In this document: in pieces, positions 29,200 to 39,500 of the stretch | Layout: the number at the start of each line of letters is the position of its first letter | Position numbering within the stretch: the first letter of the stretch is position 1 | NCBI RefSeq assembly: GCF_036231905.1 | Contig: NZ_JAZARE010000007.1 | Span: forward strand, 1-64,000 | Origin: CAMLIZ01 sp036231905 | Lineage (GTDB): Bacteria; Pseudomonadota; Gammaproteobacteria; Burkholderiales; Burkholderiaceae_C | Direction: 5' to 3' | DNA: 64,000 nucleotides | Program-made: the position numbers and the translations under genes | Notes under the pieces: generated by a model | Told to the model about the DNA's origin: nothing | Seen by the model: the letters and a program-made list of their open reading frames with translations, nothing else | The model's database searches: none

Positions 29200-29403
29200 G
29201 GCTGCACGTTCGCTACCCCAGCCCTTTCAGAGAAGGGGCTCCGGCTTGAAGGACGAAGCGGCCTGCGGCCGCGGCACACCACGCGGTGGTGGCGGGCATC
29301 CTTCACGGAAGGAATGCGCCGCGGGGCAGATGTGGATAGAACGTGTCGCAAGGCGTGCCTCACAATTCCACGCTTTGTTCACCAACGCTCACACCGCCGC
29401 CTG

Positions 29404-32214
29404 ATGAGCACCACCACGGCTGACGACGCCCGGATGCAGTTGCTGCAGTCCATCGGCGTGCTCGACAGCCCGCCGGAGGCGAGCTTCGACGCCCTGGTGG
29501 ATTGCGCCGCCGCCCTCACCGGCTGCCCGATGGCGGTGATCTCGCTGGCCGACAGCCACCGCCACTGGTTCAAGGCCCGCCGCGGTGTGGCCATCACGGA
29601 AGCACCACGCACGCTCGCCTTCTGCGAGCACACGCTGCAGCACGACGGCGTGGTGGAGGTGCACGACGCCCGTGACGACGAGCGCTTCGCCCACCTGCCG
29701 ATGGTGACGCAGGCACCGCACGTGCGCTTCTACGCGGGCGTGGCGCTGGCGCTGGACGGCATGGCGCTGGGCACCTTGTGCGTGATGGACATGCAGCCGC
29801 GCGAGCTGCGGCCGGAGCAGCGCGCCGGCCTGCACAGCCTGGCGCACGCCGTCTCCGGCCTGATGCACGAGCGCCGCGTCCAGCAGGCCCTGCAGAACCA
29901 GAGCCTGCGCCTGCACGACCTGGCGCGTGCGTCGGGCGACTGGATGTGGGAGCTCGACGAGCAGCTGCGCTACCGCTGGATCTCCGGCGAGTTCGAAGCC
30001 ATCACCGGCATGCCGGCGCAGCAGCAGCTCGGCCGGTCGGTGCCCGACGAGCCGCGCCTGGATGCCCAGGGCCGCAGCCAGCAGCGCCAGCTCGGCGGGC
30101 TGCACGCCCTGCTGGAGCGGCGCCAGCCGTTTGCACGCGCGATCACGGCCAAGTCCACGCCGCAGGGCACGCTGTATGTCTCGCGCAGCGCCACCCCGGT
30201 GTTCGATGCAAACGGCCAGTTCCGCGGCTGGCGCGGCACCGCGCGCAACGTCACCTCGCAGATCCAGGCCGAGCGGGAGACCCAGCTGCAGCATGAGCTG
30301 CTGGCCAAGCTGTCATCCCAGGTGCCCGGGGTGATCTTCCAGTACCGGGTGGACGCCGAAGGGCGCGGCCGCTTCCTGTATGCCAGCGAAGGCGTGCGTG
30401 CGCTGTTCGGCGTGGAGCCGCCCGACCAGGACGGCGGCAGCAGCATGAACAGCCAGGTGCCGCTGAACCTGCTGCATCCGGACGACGTGGCCGGCTTTCG
30501 CGAGAGCATTGCCGAGGCCGTGCGCGAGCTGCGGCCCTGGACGCGCGAATACCGCATCGTGCGCGACGGCGAGCTGCGCTGGCTGGACACGCGCGCCATG
30601 CCGGAGCGCCTGGCCGATGGCAGCACCTTGTTCCACGGCTTCACCGCCGACATCACCGAGCGCAAGCAGACCGAGCTGGCGCTGCGGGAGACCGAAGCGC
30701 GCTGGGACCGTGCCGCCGACGCGGCCGGCATCGGGCTGGTGGAGTACGACGTCACGCACTGCCGGCTCAGCTTCGACCGGCGTGCCTGCATGGTGCATGG
30801 GCTGGCCTATCCGCATCCGCCCCTGCCCCTGGCGGACTGGCTGGAGATGGTGCATGAGGAGGACCGCCCGCGCGTGCACCTGGGCCTGGAGCGTGCGCAG
30901 CGCCCCGGCGGCCACACCGAAGGGCGGGTGCGTGTGCTGGGCGCCGACGGCACCTGGCGCCACCTGGAGCTGGCTTCCGACGCGCGCACCGATGCGATGG
31001 GCCGCGTCACCGCGCTGCTGGGCACCTGCCGCGACATCAGCGACCACATCGCGCACGAGCGCCTGCGCCGCGACAAGGAAGCGGCCGAACGCGCCAACCA
31101 GGCCAAGAGCCAGTTCCTCTCGCGCGTGAGCCATGAGCTGCGCACCCCGCTGAACAGCATCCTCGGTTTTGCGCAGCTGATGGCGCTGGACGCGGAGCAG
31201 CCGCTGGCCCCGGAGCAGCAGCGCCGCCTGGCCGGCGTGCAACGCGCGGGCAGCCACCTGCTGGACCTGATCGACGAGGTGCTGGACCTCACGCGCATCG
31301 AACGCCAGGAGTTCCACCTGCCGCTGCAGGCGGTGGACCTGAGCCAGGCGGTGCGCAGCTGCCTGCGCGTGCTGCAGCCGCAGGGCGAGCGCCAGGGCAT
31401 CAGCCTGCCGGGCGCGCCCACCGAGCCGTGCTGGGTGCAGGCCGATGGGCGTGCGCTGGAGCAGGTGTTGATGAACCTGCTGTCCAACGCCATCAAGTAC
31501 AACCGGCCGGGGGGTGCGGTGCGGCTGGCCCTCGCCCGGGACGCGCTGCATGTGCAAGTCAGCGTGATCGACGAAGGCGAAGGCCTGGACGCGCACCAGC
31601 AGGCACAGCTGTTCCAGCCCTTCAACCGGCTGGGCGCCGAACGCCGCCGCGTCGAGGGCACGGGCCTGGGCCTGGTGATCGCGCGCGAGCTCACGCTGGC
31701 GATGGAAGGCCGGCTGGAGGTGCAGAGCACGCCGGGCCGGGGCAGCCGCTTCACCGTGGTGCTGTGGGCCGCCGACGGCTCGGGCGCCAGCCCGGTGGAC
31801 ACCGTTCCCTCGGCACTGGACGCGCTGCCGGCCGGCCGCGACTGCGCGCGCCGCAGCGTGCTGTACATCGAGGACGAGCCGCTCAACGTGGTGCTGATGG
31901 AAGAGGTGTTCCGCACCCGGCCCGCATGGACGCTGCAGGTGGCAGTGGACGGCGCACGCGGCCTGCACCTGGCGCGCACGCTCAAGCCCCACCTGCTGCT
32001 GATCGACATGAACCTGCCCGACATGGGCGGGCTGCAGGTGATCCGCGAGCTGCGCGCCCACCCGGCCACCGCCGGATTGCGCTGCATCGCGTTTTCCGCC
32101 GACGCGATGCGCGAGCAGATCGACGCCGCCATGGCCGCCGGCTTCGACGCCTACTGGACCAAGCCGATCGACCTGCGCCGCATGCTGGACCTGCTGTCCG
32201 AAGAGCTGGCCTGA
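29404..32214 (+). CDS. Soluble GAF-PAS hybrid histidine kinase with C-terminal receiver
   Basis: 936 residues from ATG 29404. GAF domain (about 15-165; LDSPPEASFDALVDCAAALTG, LAFCEHTLQ), three PAS/PAC domains (about 180-290, 300-425, 430-550; ending ITERKQTELALRETEARWDR), HisKA with His577 (RVSHELRTPLNSILGF), HATPase_c (MNLLSNAIKYNRPGG, DEGEGLD, GTGLGLVIARELT) and a receiver (about 820-936; VLYIEDEPLNVVLMEE, Asp868 in LLIDMNLPD, Lys of YWTKPIDL). No membrane helix, so it senses cytoplasmic signals. Stands alone; no obvious partner nearby. The open frame reaches 29314 but MSTTTADDAR is the natural N-terminus. Confidence 0.93.
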   Translation: MSTTTADDARMQLLQSIGVLDSPPEASFDALVDCAAALTGCPMAVISLADSHRHWFKARRGVAITEAPRTLAFCEHTLQHDGVVEVHDARDDERFAHLPMVTQAPHVRFYAGVALALDGMALGTLCVMDMQPRELRPEQRAGLHSLAHAVSGLMHERRVQQALQNQSLRLHDLARASGDWMWELDEQLRYRWISGEFEAITGMPAQQQLGRSVPDEPRLDAQGRSQQRQLGGLHALLERRQPFARAITAKSTPQGTLYVSRSATPVFDANGQFRGWRGTARNVTSQIQAERETQLQHELLAKLSSQVPGVIFQYRVDAEGRGRFLYASEGVRALFGVEPPDQDGGSSMNSQVPLNLLHPDDVAGFRESIAEAVRELRPWTREYRIVRDGELRWLDTRAMPERLADGSTLFHGFTADITERKQTELALRETEARWDRAADAAGIGLVEYDVTHCRLSFDRRACMVHGLAYPHPPLPLADWLEMVHEEDRPRVHLGLERAQRPGGHTEGRVRVLGADGTWRHLELASDARTDAMGRVTALLGTCRDISDHIAHERLRRDKEAAERANQAKSQFLSRVSHELRTPLNSILGFAQLMALDAEQPLAPEQQRRLAGVQRAGSHLLDLIDEVLDLTRIERQEFHLPLQAVDLSQAVRSCLRVLQPQGERQGISLPGAPTEPCWVQADGRALEQVLMNLLSNAIKYNRPGGAVRLALARDALHVQVSVIDEGEGLDAHQQAQLFQPFNRLGAERRRVEGTGLGLVIARELTLAMEGRLEVQSTPGRGSRFTVVLWAADGSGASPVDTVPSALDALPAGRDCARRSVLYIEDEPLNVVLMEEVFRTRPAWTLQVAVDGARGLHLARTLKPHLLLIDMNLPDMGGLQVIRELRAHPATAGLRCIAFSADAMREQIDAAMAAGFDAYWTKPIDLRRMLDLLSEELA

Positions 32215-32242
32215 AGCCCGGGCACGCGGCGAGCGCCCAAAG

Positions 32243-32265
32243 AAAAAGCCGGCTGGCGCCGGCTT
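32243..32265 (-). terminator. Terminator between convergent kinase and SWIB genes
   Basis: Stem AAGCCGGC-TGGC-GCCGGCTT (32246-32265), followed on the minus strand by TTTTTCTTT and on the plus strand only by a short T run. It ends the SWIB transcript and may also stop the kinase transcript from the other side. Confidence 0.85.
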
Positions 32266-32286
32266 TGGAGTGAACGGATCAGGCGA

Positions 32287-32706
32287 TCAGCTCAGGTGGC
32301 TGTTGATCAGCTTGGTCATCTCGAACATCGAGACCTGGGCCTTCTTGAAGATTTCCTTCAGCTTGGCGTCGGCGTTGATCATGGTCTTCTTGGCCTTGTC
32401 CTGCAGGCCGTTCTTCTTGATGTACTCCCAGACCTTCTTCGTCACCTCGGTGCGCGGAGCGGGCTTGTCGCCGATGACGGCGGCCAGCTGCGGGCTCGGC
32501 TTCATTTCCTTCATGAACGCCGGGTTCGGTGCGCGCTTCTTGGCGGGAGCGGCCTTCTTCGCCGCGGCCTTCTTCGCCGGAGCAGCCGCCTTCTTGGCGG
32601 GTGCCTTGGCCGCGGCCTTCTTCGCAGGAGCGGCAGCCTTCTTGGCCGGTGCCGCCTTCTTTGCTGCCGCTTTCTTCGCGGGAGCAGCCTTCTTCGCAGT
32701 TGCCAT
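32287..32706 (-). CDS. Histone H1-like/SWIB-domain chromatin protein
   Basis: 139 residues. Residues about 1-57 are Lys/Ala/Pro repeats (AKKAAPAKKAAAKKAAPAKK) like eukaryotic H1 tails; residues about 65-139 are a SWIB/MDM2 domain (SPQLAAVIGDKPAPRTEVTKKVWEYIKKNGLQD, MINADAKLKEIF, VSMFEMTKLINSHLS). Such proteins occur in Chlamydia and Burkholderiales and are thought to bind DNA in the nucleoid. Codon use in the tail is very repetitive, so length varies between strains. ATG 32706; monocistronic, with its own terminator. Confidence 0.92.
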   Translation of the reverse strand: MATAKKAAPAKKAAAKKAAPAKKAAAPAKKAAAKAPAKKAAAPAKKAAAKKAAPAKKRAPNPAFMKEMKPSPQLAAVIGDKPAPRTEVTKKVWEYIKKNGLQDKAKKTMINADAKLKEIFKKAQVSMFEMTKLINSHLS

Positions 32707-33033
32707 TTCGAATCTCTCCATCAAATGGTTGGTTGATGTGCCGGGTCCGGGTGAAGGCCGCATGAACCTTCTTTTCTCTCGTGAGCCCCGCGACGCGAAT
32801 GGTATCGCCCTCCATAGGTGTTGAGAAGCCGTTTTCATAGGTGAAAGCCGCTTTTCTGCCTCTGAGACAAGCGTTTTGTCGCTGCGAGGCGTCACCTGGG
32901 GCGCTCGAGGGTGCATCGAGGATGCGTGTGAACACATGCGCATCACCTGCATGCGTGCCGCGCCACGCAGGTCGCCACCCGTTACAGCAAGGGCCTTCAA
33001 GCCGGGCGATGCTGTGCCGAAATCACAGAGGCC
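32707..33033. other. 327-base divergent promoter region with a tandem repeat
   Basis: Between the SWIB gene and the binding-protein gene. It contains an imperfect direct repeat: 32813-32836 and 32836-32856 both start CATAGGTG and end AAGCCG(C)TTTTC. A short inverted repeat GACAA-GCGTT-TTGTC lies at 32865-32879. The region is less GC-rich than its surroundings. I see no coding frame with a ribosome binding site. Confidence 0.55.
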
Positions 33034-34092
33034 GTGCGCCGGGATCTCCCGGGCCATGCCTGCTGGACTTCCGTGTTGCCCTCGCTCCTGCCTCACCTCC
33101 TGCGCCACCTCCTGCGCCATCTCCTGCGCCTTGCCGCGCTGTTCGCCGTCGCCCTGTGGCTGCCTGCCCATGCGGGCGCGCAACCGGCCGTGCTGCATCT
33201 CGCGCTGGCCCGCTCGCCGCTGTCGCTGCCGCTGCGCGTGGCCGAGACCGAGGGCTACTTCGCGGCCGAAGGGCTGCAGGTGCGCGTGACCGAATGCGCC
33301 AGCGGCCGGCGCTGCCTGGGCCTGCTGCTCGAGGGCCAGGCCGACGTGGCGACCGCCGCCGACACCGCCATCATGTTCGCCAGCTTCGACAGCCGCGAGC
33401 TCGCGCTGCTGGCCACCGTGGCCCACACGCGCGACGACGCCAAGCTGATCGCGCGCCGCAGCGCCGGCATCCGCCAGCCACGCGACCTGCCGGGGCGCAA
33501 GGTCGGCGTGCTGCGTGGCACCTCGGCGCACTACTTCCTCGACGCCTACCTGCTGTTCCATGGCATCGATCCGGCCAGCGTGGTGTCGGTGCCGCTGCAG
33601 CCCGAGCAGACCCAGGCCGCCCTGCAGTCCGGCCAGGTGGATGCGGTGGCGATGTGGGAGCCGCTGGCGCACAAGGCCGCGCTCGCGCTGGGCGACGACG
33701 CCATCACGCTGAAGGACGAGGGCGGCGTGTATGTGGAAACCTTCAACCTGGTGGCGCACCGCCGGATGGCCGGCCCGCGCGATGCCGAGCTCGTGGCGCT
33801 GCTGCGCGCGCTGGCCCGCGCCCAGGCCCTGATCCGGCGCGAGCCGCAGAAAGCGCAGGCGCTGATGGGCCGCTGGCTGGACCTGAGCCCGGCCTTCGTG
33901 AGCGCCATCTGGCCGGGCCTGCGCTACGGCCTCACGCTGGACCAGGGCGTGGTGCGCACCATGGAAAGCGAAGCGCGCTGGGCCCTGCGCGAGGGCCATG
34001 TGAAAGCCGCCGTCGTGCCCAACATGCTGTCCCTGCTGCATCCCGGGCCCTTGCAGGCGGTGCAGCCCGATGCGGTGGGGCTGGCGCACTGA
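33034..34092 (+). CDS. NMT1/SsuA-like periplasmic substrate-binding protein
   Basis: 352 residues. Signal peptide ends near PAHAGA-QP; its core contains the repeat LLRHLLRHLLR encoded by three copies of a 12-base unit. The mature part is an NMT1/THI5-type binding protein: RSPLSLPLRVAETEGYFAAEGLQVRVTEC, DVATAADTAIMFASF, LPGRKVGVLRGTSAHYFLDAYL, VDAVAMWEPLAHKAA. Relatives bind nitrate, sulfonates or thiamine precursors. No permease or ATPase gene is adjacent; the stop codon overlaps the start of a diguanylate cyclase, so it is probably the sensory part of that protein. GTG 33034 is chosen; GTG 33073 is possible. Confidence 0.82.
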   Translation: MRRDLPGHACWTSVLPSLLPHLLRHLLRHLLRLAALFAVALWLPAHAGAQPAVLHLALARSPLSLPLRVAETEGYFAAEGLQVRVTECASGRRCLGLLLEGQADVATAADTAIMFASFDSRELALLATVAHTRDDAKLIARRSAGIRQPRDLPGRKVGVLRGTSAHYFLDAYLLFHGIDPASVVSVPLQPEQTQAALQSGQVDAVAMWEPLAHKAALALGDDAITLKDEGGVYVETFNLVAHRRMAGPRDAELVALLRALARAQALIRREPQKAQALMGRWLDLSPAFVSAIWPGLRYGLTLDQGVVRTMESEARWALREGHVKAAVVPNMLSLLHPGPLQAVQPDAVGLAH

Positions 34093-36086
34093 TGAAGATC
34101 AAGACCCAGCTGCTGTTGTCGGCCGCCGCGGCACTGTCGGTGGCGCTGGCCTGTGCCGTGCTGGTGGTGCTGGCGCTGCAGCGCACGCGCGCGGCCGACG
34201 CCGAGCAGGCGCAGGCGCAGGCCACCGCGCGCGAGGTCGCCGGCCTGCTGGTGCTCACGCAGGAATACGCGCGCGAGCGCGCGCCCGGGGCGGCGCAGCA
34301 ATGGTGGCAGCGCCAGGCCAGCATCGCTCAGCGCCTGAGCAGTGACGACGGCGACCGCACGCGGGAGGCCCTGCGCGACGCGGCCAAGACGCTGCCTGCC
34401 GTCTTCACGCGGCTGACCGAGCTGGGCCAGGAGCCGGCCACGCCACTGACACCCCGGCGCCAGGATTTCCTGGTCGACCGGCTGCTCGCCGACACCCAGT
34501 CCCTGGCCGACGGCGCCTACCGCTGGTCGCGCGAAGCGGCCGCCGACCAGGCGCGCGCCGAGCAGCAATTGCACGCGCTGGGCCTGTCGGCCCTTGCCGC
34601 GATGCTGCTGCTGTTGACCGCGCTGATGCTGCTCGTGTGGCGCCGCGTGCTGCGGCCGCTGCGCATCCTGCACACCGCCACCAGCGCCCTGGAAAGCGGT
34701 GACCTGTCCGCACGCATCGGCAGCCAGGCACGCGACGAGCTGGGCAGCGTGGCGCGCCGCTTCGATGCCATGGCCGAGGCCCTGCAGCAGCGCGAGGACG
34801 AGCTGCGCCGCGAAGCCGCGCTGCGCACCGCGTCCGAGGAACGCATCCGCGCCATCACCGACAACGCGCCGGCCCTGATCTCCCAGTTCGACAGCAGCGG
34901 ACGCTGCGTGTTCGCCAACCCGTACTGCGGCGTGGTGCTCGGCTGCGACCACCGCGAGCTGATCGGCAAGACGGTGCTCGAGGTGCGCGGCCGCAGCGCT
35001 GAAGAACAGCTGCAGCCCTGGATCGCCCGGGTGTTGGCCGGTGAACGGGTCAGCTTCGAAAGCAGCGGCGTGATCCGCGGCGTGCAGCGCCACCTCCAGC
35101 AGAACTACGTGCCCGACTTAGGCCCGGACGGCAGCGTGCGCGGCTTCCATTCCATCTCCTTCGACATCACCGAGCGCAAGGTCGCGGAGGTGGCCACTGC
35201 CGCCAGCGAGCAGCGCCTGAAGATGATCACCGACAACCTGCCGGTGCTCATCTCCTACATCGACGACCAGCTCATGCTGCGGTTCGCCAACGGCACCTTC
35301 CGCGAATGGATGGGCGTGGAGCCGGCGGGCATGATCGGCCGCCACCTGCCCGAGGTGATCGGCCACGAGCTGTATGCCCAGCGTGCACCGTACTTCGTGC
35401 GCGCGCTGGCCGGCGAGCGGGTGTCCTTCGAGGTCGAGTCCAACGCGATGGACGTCTCGCGTTCACTGCAGAACACCTACATTCCCGACCTCCGGCCGGA
35501 TGGCACGGTGGCCGGTGTGTACACCCTCAGCACCGACGTCACGGCGATGAAGCTGGTGGAGCGCCATCTGGACCAGCTCACCCGCGTGGACCCGCTCACC
35601 GGCCTGGTGAACCGGCGCGAGTTCGAGGAGCGGCTGCCGGCCGCGATGGCGCGTGCACGCCGCGCGCGGCGGCCGATGGCGGTGATGTTCCTGGACGTGG
35701 ACCGCTTCAAGCAGATCAACGACAGCCTGGGCCACGCCACAGGCGACGAGGTGCTCAAGACCTTTGCGCAGCGCCTGTTGCGTGCGGTGCGCGAGACGGA
35801 CACGGTGGCTCGCCTGGCCGGCGACGAGTTCGTGATCCTGCTCGAGGGCCTGAACACGGTGGACGAACCGCAATTCGTGGCGCGCAAGCTGCTGGCCGCC
35901 ATCGCGCCGCCCTTCGACATCGAGGGCCACGTGCTGGAGGTGTCCAGCAGCATCGGCGTGGCGCTGTACGAAGGGCGCGAGGCCACGCCGGCCGGGCTGG
36001 TGGCCCAGGCCGACCGTGCGCTCTATGCCGCCAAGGCGGCCGGCCGCAACACCTTCCGCCTGGCGCCGCGCGACGCGGCGGGCTGA
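34092..36086 (+). CDS. Membrane diguanylate cyclase with HAMP and two PAS domains
   Basis: 664 residues. Helix (about 7-29), small periplasmic domain (30-160), helix (161-183), HAMP (about 184-237), PAS 1 (about 250-370) and PAS 2 (about 375-495; ISYIDDQLMLRFANGTFREWMG), GGDEF domain (about 505-660). The active loop is AGDEF (576-580) and the inhibitory site RETD lies five residues upstream (567-570), so an active, product-inhibited cyclase making c-di-GMP is expected. No EAL domain. The start overlaps the binding-protein stop (TGATG), so the two are translationally coupled and likely work together. Confidence 0.93.
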   Translation: MKIKTQLLLSAAAALSVALACAVLVVLALQRTRAADAEQAQAQATAREVAGLLVLTQEYARERAPGAAQQWWQRQASIAQRLSSDDGDRTREALRDAAKTLPAVFTRLTELGQEPATPLTPRRQDFLVDRLLADTQSLADGAYRWSREAAADQARAEQQLHALGLSALAAMLLLLTALMLLVWRRVLRPLRILHTATSALESGDLSARIGSQARDELGSVARRFDAMAEALQQREDELRREAALRTASEERIRAITDNAPALISQFDSSGRCVFANPYCGVVLGCDHRELIGKTVLEVRGRSAEEQLQPWIARVLAGERVSFESSGVIRGVQRHLQQNYVPDLGPDGSVRGFHSISFDITERKVAEVATAASEQRLKMITDNLPVLISYIDDQLMLRFANGTFREWMGVEPAGMIGRHLPEVIGHELYAQRAPYFVRALAGERVSFEVESNAMDVSRSLQNTYIPDLRPDGTVAGVYTLSTDVTAMKLVERHLDQLTRVDPLTGLVNRREFEERLPAAMARARRARRPMAVMFLDVDRFKQINDSLGHATGDEVLKTFAQRLLRAVRETDTVARLAGDEFVILLEGLNTVDEPQFVARKLLAAIAPPFDIEGHVLEVSSSIGVALYEGREATPAGLVAQADRALYAAKAAGRNTFRLAPRDAAG

Positions 36087-36122
36087 CTCCGGACGCCACC
36101 GCCGCCGTGTATCCTGCGCGGC

Positions 36123-36479
36123 ATGAAACTCATCGTGCGTTGGCTCCTGCTGGCCGCGGCCTTGCTGCTGGTGGCCTATCTCTACCCCGGTGTCCAGGTC
36201 AGCAGCTTCACCGCCGCGATGGTGGCCGCGCTGGTGCTGGGCCTGCTGAACACGCTGCTGCGGCCGCTGCTGGTGCTGCTGACGCTGCCGGTCACGCTGA
36301 TCACGCTGGGGCTGTTCCTGTTCGTGATCAACGCCCTGCTCTTCTGGGCCACGGCCAGCGTGATGTCCGGCTTCAACGTCACCGGCTTCGGCGCGGCGCT
36401 GATCGGCTCGCTGATCTACAGCCTGTGCGGCATGGTGATCGACGTGGCGATGGAGCGGCTGTTCCCGGGTAGGGGTTGA
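36123..36479 (+). CDS. Phage holin family (YvlD-like) small membrane protein
   Basis: 118 residues, four hydrophobic helices. The pattern LVAYLYPGVQVSSFTAAMVAALVLGLLNTLLRPLL then LPVTLITLGLFLFVINALLFW is that of the membrane family known as Phage_holin_4_2/YvlD, which is not phage-linked here. Function unknown. ATG 36123; 66 bases before the macroglobulin gene. Confidence 0.88.
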   Translation: MKLIVRWLLLAAALLLVAYLYPGVQVSSFTAAMVAALVLGLLNTLLRPLLVLLTLPVTLITLGLFLFVINALLFWATASVMSGFNVTGFGAALIGSLIYSLCGMVIDVAMERLFPGRG

Positions 36480-36545
36480 ATCGGCCGCAAGCCACGGCAT
36501 AGTCACGCCCCGGGAGCCTGCGCATCGCAGGCCGGGAGGCCGTTC

Positions 36546-39500
36546 TTGACAACCATCATTCGCCGCGCATGTGCGGCCCTGGCGTTCGCCTGCAGCGCCG
36601 CTGCGGCCATGGCCGCCACCGTGCAGACCTTTTCTCCGCAAGGCGAGGTGGCGCGTGTGCGCCAGCTGCGCGCCACCTTCTCCGAAGCCATGGTGCGCTT
36701 CGGCGACCCGCGCCTGCCGGCACCGATGAACCTGCAATGCGGCGCACCGGGGTCCGGCCGCTGGGTCGACGACAAGACCTGGGTCTTCGACTTCAAGGAC
36801 GACGTGCCGGCCGGCACCGCCTGCACCGCCAGCCTCAAGCCCGAGCTGAAGACGCTGGCCGGTGCCGCCATTACCGGCGACACCCGCTTCTCCTTCACCA
36901 CCGGCGGGCCGGCCATCGTGCGCGCCTACCCGTCGCCCCAGGACGACGGTAGCGGCCCGATCGAGGAAGAACAGGTGTTCGCCCTGCTGCTCAACGGCGC
37001 GGCCACGGCCGACAGCGTGCAGCGCTTCGGCCACTGCCAGGCCGCCGGGATCGGCGAGCGGCTGCCGCTGCAGGTGGTGACCGGCCCGGTGCGCGATGCG
37101 ATCGTCAAGGCGGTGGGCCTGCAGGCCAGCCAAGCGCGGGTGCTCACCGTGCGCTGCGCGCGGCCGCTGCCCAGCGGCGCCAAGGTGGACCTGGTGTGGG
37201 GCAAGGGCATCGCCACGCCTTCGGGCGTGCCCAACTCGGCCGAGCGCCGGCTGGGCTACAAGGTGCGCCCGCCGTTTGCCGCCAGCTTCACCTGCGAACG
37301 CGAAAACGCACGCGCCGACTGCCTGCCGATCCGCCCGATGCGGCTGGAGTTCTCCTCGCCCGTGCCGCGGTCGGTGGCCGAGCGGGTGGCGCTGGTCACG
37401 GCCGATGGCGAGCGCCGTGCGCCGCAGGTGGAAACCGGCCGCGGCGACCAGAGCGAGCAGCTGCTGTCGTGGTGGGACCGTGGCGTGCGCCGCTTCGTCT
37501 GGCTGATCGGCCGCAAGAAGGGCGACGTGGTGGACCCGGCCACCGCCGCCGCTCAGGAAGGTGTGAGCGCGCTCAGCTGGAAGGCGCCGCTGCCCGACAG
37601 CGCCAGCCTGCGCATCGAGCTACCGGCCGACCTGAAGGACGACGCTGGCCGCACGCTGGCCAACACCAGCCAGTTCCCGCTCACGGTGCGCACCGCCGGC
37701 GCGCCACCGCTGGCGAAGTTCGCCACCGCGCCCTTCGGCGTGCTGGAGCTCAACGCCGAGCCGCTGCTGCCGGTGACCTTGCGCCATGTGGAGCCGCAGC
37801 TCGCCGTCACCGCCGTGAAAGCCGGCTCGCAGGGCAACGTGAGGGAGCTCAAGCTCACCGATGACGCCCAGATCATCGAGTGGCTGGCCAAGCTCAGGCG
37901 CTATCACGAGACGGTGCTGGAGCGCAGCGTGGTCGAGTCCGAGCTGGGCATCAAGCTGCCGCCGCCCCCAGCGGCGCCCAAGAAGGCCAAGGCCGCCAAA
38001 CGTTATGGGGAGGACGTGCCCGAGGAGGAACGCGAGGACCGCGGCATCGATGAGCGGCGCCAGGTGCAGGCCCGCGCGGTGAGCCTGCTCAACAAGGACA
38101 AGGCGGCCCGCAAGCTGGCGCTGCCGCCGGCCGACGCCAAGGACACCCGGCCCTTCGAGGTGGTGGGCATTCCGCTGCCGGAACCCGGCCTGCACGTGGT
38201 GGAGATCGAGTCGCCGCGCCTGGGCCGCGCGCTGCTGGACCGCGAGGCGCCGATGTACGTGCGCACCAGCGCGCTGGTCACCAACCTCGGCGTGCACTTC
38301 AAGTGGGGCGCCGCCAACTCCGCGGTGTGGGTGACCACGCTGGACAGCGCCCGGCCGGTGGCCGACGCGCAGTTGCAGGTGTCGGACTGCCGTGGCAACC
38401 CGCTGTGGACTGGCCGCACAGACGCCAACGGCGTGGCCGTGGTGCAGAAGCACCTGCCGCCGCTGCCCTGGCACTACTGCAACCCGAACAGCGATGGCGA
38501 AGGCGGCCACGAGACCGGCTACTTCGTCAGCGCGCGCAAGCTCGATGCGAAGGGCCGCGCCGACATGGCCTTTGTGTGGTCCACCTGGAACCAGGGCATC
38601 GAATCCTGGCGCTTCCACCTGAGCGCCAACGGCGGCCGCTACGCGGATGACGACGAAGAGGCGCCCGGGCAGGCGCAGCGCTGGCACACCGTGTTCGACC
38701 GCACCTTGCTGCGCGCCGGCCAGACGGTGTCCATGAAGCACCTCGCGCGCACCGAGCAGCTGGTGGGCCTGTCGCTCAGCAAGCGCGACACGCTCCCGAC
38801 GCAGTTGCGCATCGAGCATGAAGGCTCGGGCCAGAAGTTCGAGTTCCCGCTGCAGTGGCGCCAGGGCCGCATGGCGGAGAACACTTTCGAGGTGCCCAAG
38901 GATGCCAAGCTCGGTGTGTACACCGTGAGCCTCGTGGGCCCCGGCACCCAGCGCGCGAGCATCACCGGCAGCTTCCGGGTGGAGGAGTTCCGCCTGCCGG
39001 TGATGACCGGGCGCATCGTGCCGCCCAAGGAGGCGCTGGTGCAGCCGGCCAGCGTACCGCTGAACCTGCAGGTGAACTATGGCAACGGCGGCGGCGCGGC
39101 CGGCCTGGCGGTGCGCGTGTCGGCCCAGTTGCGGCCGGCCGATGCCGCGGCCGGCGCACGCGCCCAGCGCTGGCCGGGCTTCAGCTTCACGCCGCCGCGC
39201 AAGGCGCGCGACCCCAACCAGCGCTCGGTGTTCTCCGAGGACTACCTCGACGAGGACGACGAGGAGCGCTCGGTGCGCGGCCGCAGCGACGAGGAGGCGC
39301 GGCTGGTGGCCGACAAGATCGCCGTCACGCTGGACAAGAACGGCGCCGGTGTTGCGACGCTGGGTTCGCTGCCCGCCGTGCAGGCGCCTTCGGAGCTGCT
39401 GGTGCAGGCGACCTACCCGGACCCCAACGGTGAGCTGCAGACCCTGTCGCAGACGGTGCCGGTGTGGCCGTCCGCCGTGGTGCTGGGCCTGCGCACCGAC

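Noticed and set aside
36123..36479. Prophage signal from the holin-family gene
   Set aside because: The family is a general bacterial membrane family, and no other phage gene is nearby.
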